From Pseudaeromonas sharmana (GTDB lineage: Bacteria > Pseudomonadota > Gammaproteobacteria > Enterobacterales > Aeromonadaceae), in the NCBI RefSeq assembly GCF_042649925.1, contig NZ_JBHSAF010000014.1, positions 62,001 through 126,000 of the forward strand: DNA of 64,000 bases, given 5' to 3'. Shown piece by piece: positions 62,210 to 64,000 of the stretch (within the stretch, counting starts at the first letter, position 1; every line of letters begins with the position of its first letter). The notes under the pieces were generated by a model. It was not told the origin of the DNA, did not search any database, and saw only the letters and a program-made list of their open reading frames with translations. Both the position numbers and the translations under genes were made by a program.

Positions 62210-63898
62210 CTAACGATCCTGAACGGGCTGGGCGGTTATCTCCTGGCTGAGCAGCTGTTCCAGTGTGTTGCCCTCCTTAGCGCGGAACATCTTGTAGCTC
62301 AGCTGATATTTGGCCATCCGCAATCCCAGCAGACGGCGTGTCATGCCCAGATGGCTCGCGGCGGCACTGACGTTGCCGTGATGCTGAATCAGTGCCTCGA
62401 TGATCAGCTGGTATTCAATCTGTGCGATCGTCGCATCGATGCTGCCCGGTTCGTTGTCGGTCGGCGCAACACCATTGGCGGTTTGCAGTGCGGCAGGCAG
62501 CTGGGCAAGGTGGATCTGGCCATCGTCGGCGAGCAGCACGGCGCGCTCCATCATGTTCTCCAGCTCGCGGACATTGCCCGGCCAGCCATATTGCTGCAGC
62601 CGGTTCAGCGCCCGGGTACTCAGCCGAGGGGTGGCAATGCCCTGCTCATGGGCGAAACGACTGATGAAGTGCTCGGCCAGCAACAGGATGTCGCCACGCC
62701 GCTCTCGCAGCGGCGGTATGGTGATCGGGAAGACGTTCAGCCGGTAGAACAGATCCTCGCGGAACTGGCCCTGGGCCACCATCTGCGCCAGGGGGCGGTT
62801 CGTGGCGGCCAGGATGCGCACATCGATGTGCCGCGTCTGGTTGCTGCCGAGGCGTTCGAAACTGCGCTCCTGCAGCACGCGTAACAACTTGGCCTGCATT
62901 GGTAACGACAGTTCACCGACTTCATCCAGGAAGATGGTACCGCCATCGGCCTCCTCGAAGCGGCCGGCCCGCCGCGCCGTGGCGCCGGTAAAGGCGCCTT
63001 TCTCGTGGCCGAACAGTTCGCTCTCGATGACGCTCTCCGGCAGCGATGCGCAGTTGAACTTGACGAACGGCCCGCCGTGCTGCGGGCTGTGCTGATGAAT
63101 GGCGCTGGCAACCCGCTCCTTGCCAACGCCGCTTTCACCGAGGATCAGCACTGTGGTGCGGGTGCGACTGACCTTGTCGATCAGCCGGTACACTTCATCC
63201 ATAGCCGGGGAGTGACCAATGATATTGGCCGGTTTGAACGTCTGCTTAAGGGCATCGCGCAAGCGCCGGTTTTCGTCGATCAGCGCACTCTTGTGAATGC
63301 TCTCCAGCAGGTGTAGCTCGACCGATTGTGCCAGCAGCGATGCCAGAATCGACAACAGCTCGACATCCAGCTCCAGCAACTCGGCGTTGGCATAGTGACG
63401 CTCAATACTCAAGCTACCCATCACTTTACTGCCACGGGCGATCGGCACGCACAAGAAGGCATTCTGCCGGGTATCCGCGCCACTTTGGCTGCCGGTGCGG
63501 TTCAAGAAGCCTGGCTCATTGGCGATAGAGGGCACGACCAGCGGTTGACCGCTGGCAACCACGCGGCCTGTGATGCCTTCGCCGAGGCGGTAGATGCCGC
63601 GGGCGATCTGCTCGCGGCTCAGACCGATGCCCTCATAGATGAAAATCCGGCCGGTCTGGGGATCGAGCAGCGTCACCATGCCGCGACGGATCTGCATGTG
63701 CAGCGCCAGCAGTTGTAAGGCCTCACGCAGCAGGCCCTGCAGCGGATTGCCCTGGCCCATGGCGCGACACAGATCGGAGAGCAACGGCAGCAGGGCACTG
63801 CGGCACTCACCGAACAGACAGGGGAGTTCGGGCTTGTCGGTTTTGCTACAGGCTTCATCGTTTGTCGGCTGCCGTACAGGTTGACTGGTTTGCATCAT
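62210..63898 (-). CDS. vnfA: NifA-family sigma54 activator, VnfA/AnfA type
   Basis: Nitrogenase-type transcriptional activator of 562 residues. An N-terminal CLFGEC pair (CxxxxC) precedes a GAF domain (about 40-190: RRGMVTLLDPQTG, LGEGITGRVVASGQP, NEPGFLNRTG). Then come the AAA+ domain with Walker A GESGVGKE, sigma54 motif GAFTGA and Walker B GGTIFLDEVGEL, and a Fis-type HTH (VSAAASHLGMTRRLLGLRM). The CxxxxC placement, the linker FKPANIIGHS and the HTH sequence resemble VnfA/AnfA, regulators of V- and Fe-only nitrogenases, more than Mo-type NifA. The AAA/HTH linker has no cysteines, unlike oxygen-sensitive NifA. Start at ATG 63898 or 63895; AGGAGG sits 5 or 8 bases upstream. A longer frame to 63934 is unlikely. 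No nifL is seen; upstream genes lie beyond the window. Confidence 0.85.
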   Translation of the reverse strand: MMQTSQPVRQPTNDEACSKTDKPELPCLFGECRSALLPLLSDLCRAMGQGNPLQGLLREALQLLALHMQIRRGMVTLLDPQTGRIFIYEGIGLSREQIARGIYRLGEGITGRVVASGQPLVVPSIANEPGFLNRTGSQSGADTRQNAFLCVPIARGSKVMGSLSIERHYANAELLELDVELLSILASLLAQSVELHLLESIHKSALIDENRRLRDALKQTFKPANIIGHSPAMDEVYRLIDKVSRTRTTVLILGESGVGKERVASAIHQHSPQHGGPFVKFNCASLPESVIESELFGHEKGAFTGATARRAGRFEEADGGTIFLDEVGELSLPMQAKLLRVLQERSFERLGSNQTRHIDVRILAATNRPLAQMVAQGQFREDLFYRLNVFPITIPPLRERRGDILLLAEHFISRFAHEQGIATPRLSTRALNRLQQYGWPGNVRELENMMERAVLLADDGQIHLAQLPAALQTANGVAPTDNEPGSIDATIAQIEYQLIIEALIQHHGNVSAAASHLGMTRRLLGLRMAKYQLSYKMFRAKEGNTLEQLLSQEITAQPVQDR

Positions 63899-64000
63899 GG
63901 ACCCCTCCTGCTGTGTAGCGCACCGGCGCTGCACTGCGCTGTGTTCTGCTTTATATAACGCGGATTAGCTTGTGACCGGGTTGTGGTGCCGTGTTGTCTA

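Overview
The window looks like the chromosome of a moderately GC-rich (about 55-60 % by eye) gammaproteobacterium, most likely of the Aeromonadaceae/Aeromonadales type. The evidence is gene order and content: dnaX-ybaB-recR-htpG-adk-hemH-gsk, miaE next to sapABCDF/pspF/pspABC/ycjXF, recC-recB-recD without ptrA, and ybhGFSR. I see no rRNA, tRNA, CRISPR array, prophage, insertion sequence or plasmid function.

Layout. 1-11.6 kb: housekeeping genes for replication and repair (dnaX end, ybaB, recR), heat shock (htpG behind a clear sigma32 promoter) and nucleotide or heme metabolism (adk, hemH, gsk). A solute-binding protein/diguanylate cyclase pair is inserted before adk, and miaE ends the block. 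11.6-21.9 kb: an envelope-stress block. pspF and sapABCDF run as one unit on the minus strand, diverging from pspABC-ycjX-ycjF, which has a sigma54 -24/-12 promoter. 21.9-28.6 kb: glycerate kinase, a glycerophosphodiesterase, an HD-GYP response regulator, a family-3 solute-binding protein, bluB, a DUF2750 protein and an SPFH protein. 29.1-38.1 kb: the recCBD operon. 38.2-45.3 kb: a membrane EAL protein, a DUF4424 protein, a malate dehydrogenase, a cystine-type ABC importer (tcyJLN-like) and a small Cys-rich protein. 45.4-51.0 kb: a ybhGFSR-type exporter operon led by a TetR regulator with two near-identical operators. 51.2-60.0 kb: metabolic and transport genes (sulfate-binding protein, DUF805, DAACS symporter, shikimate-dehydrogenase-like enzyme, SLC13 carrier with RCK_C domains, old yellow enzyme, EamA transporter). 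60.4-64 kb: a small secreted protein, then a two-gene minus-strand unit.

That last unit is the most unusual part. A sigma54 activator of the VnfA/AnfA branch of the NifA family is followed after 28 bases by an intact reading frame with its own ribosome binding site. It encodes the C-terminal two thirds of a NifN-like nitrogenase-cofactor scaffold and lacks the N-terminal domain with the cluster-binding cysteine. No other nitrogenase gene lies in the window, so any structural genes would be beyond the right edge or elsewhere.

Other points of interest are the SapD and SapF ATPases, which both have Asn in place of the switch histidine; the binding protein/GGDEF operon with no transporter; and three c-di-GMP enzymes spread over 35 kb. 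All identifications rest on motifs and remembered family features; no database search was possible.
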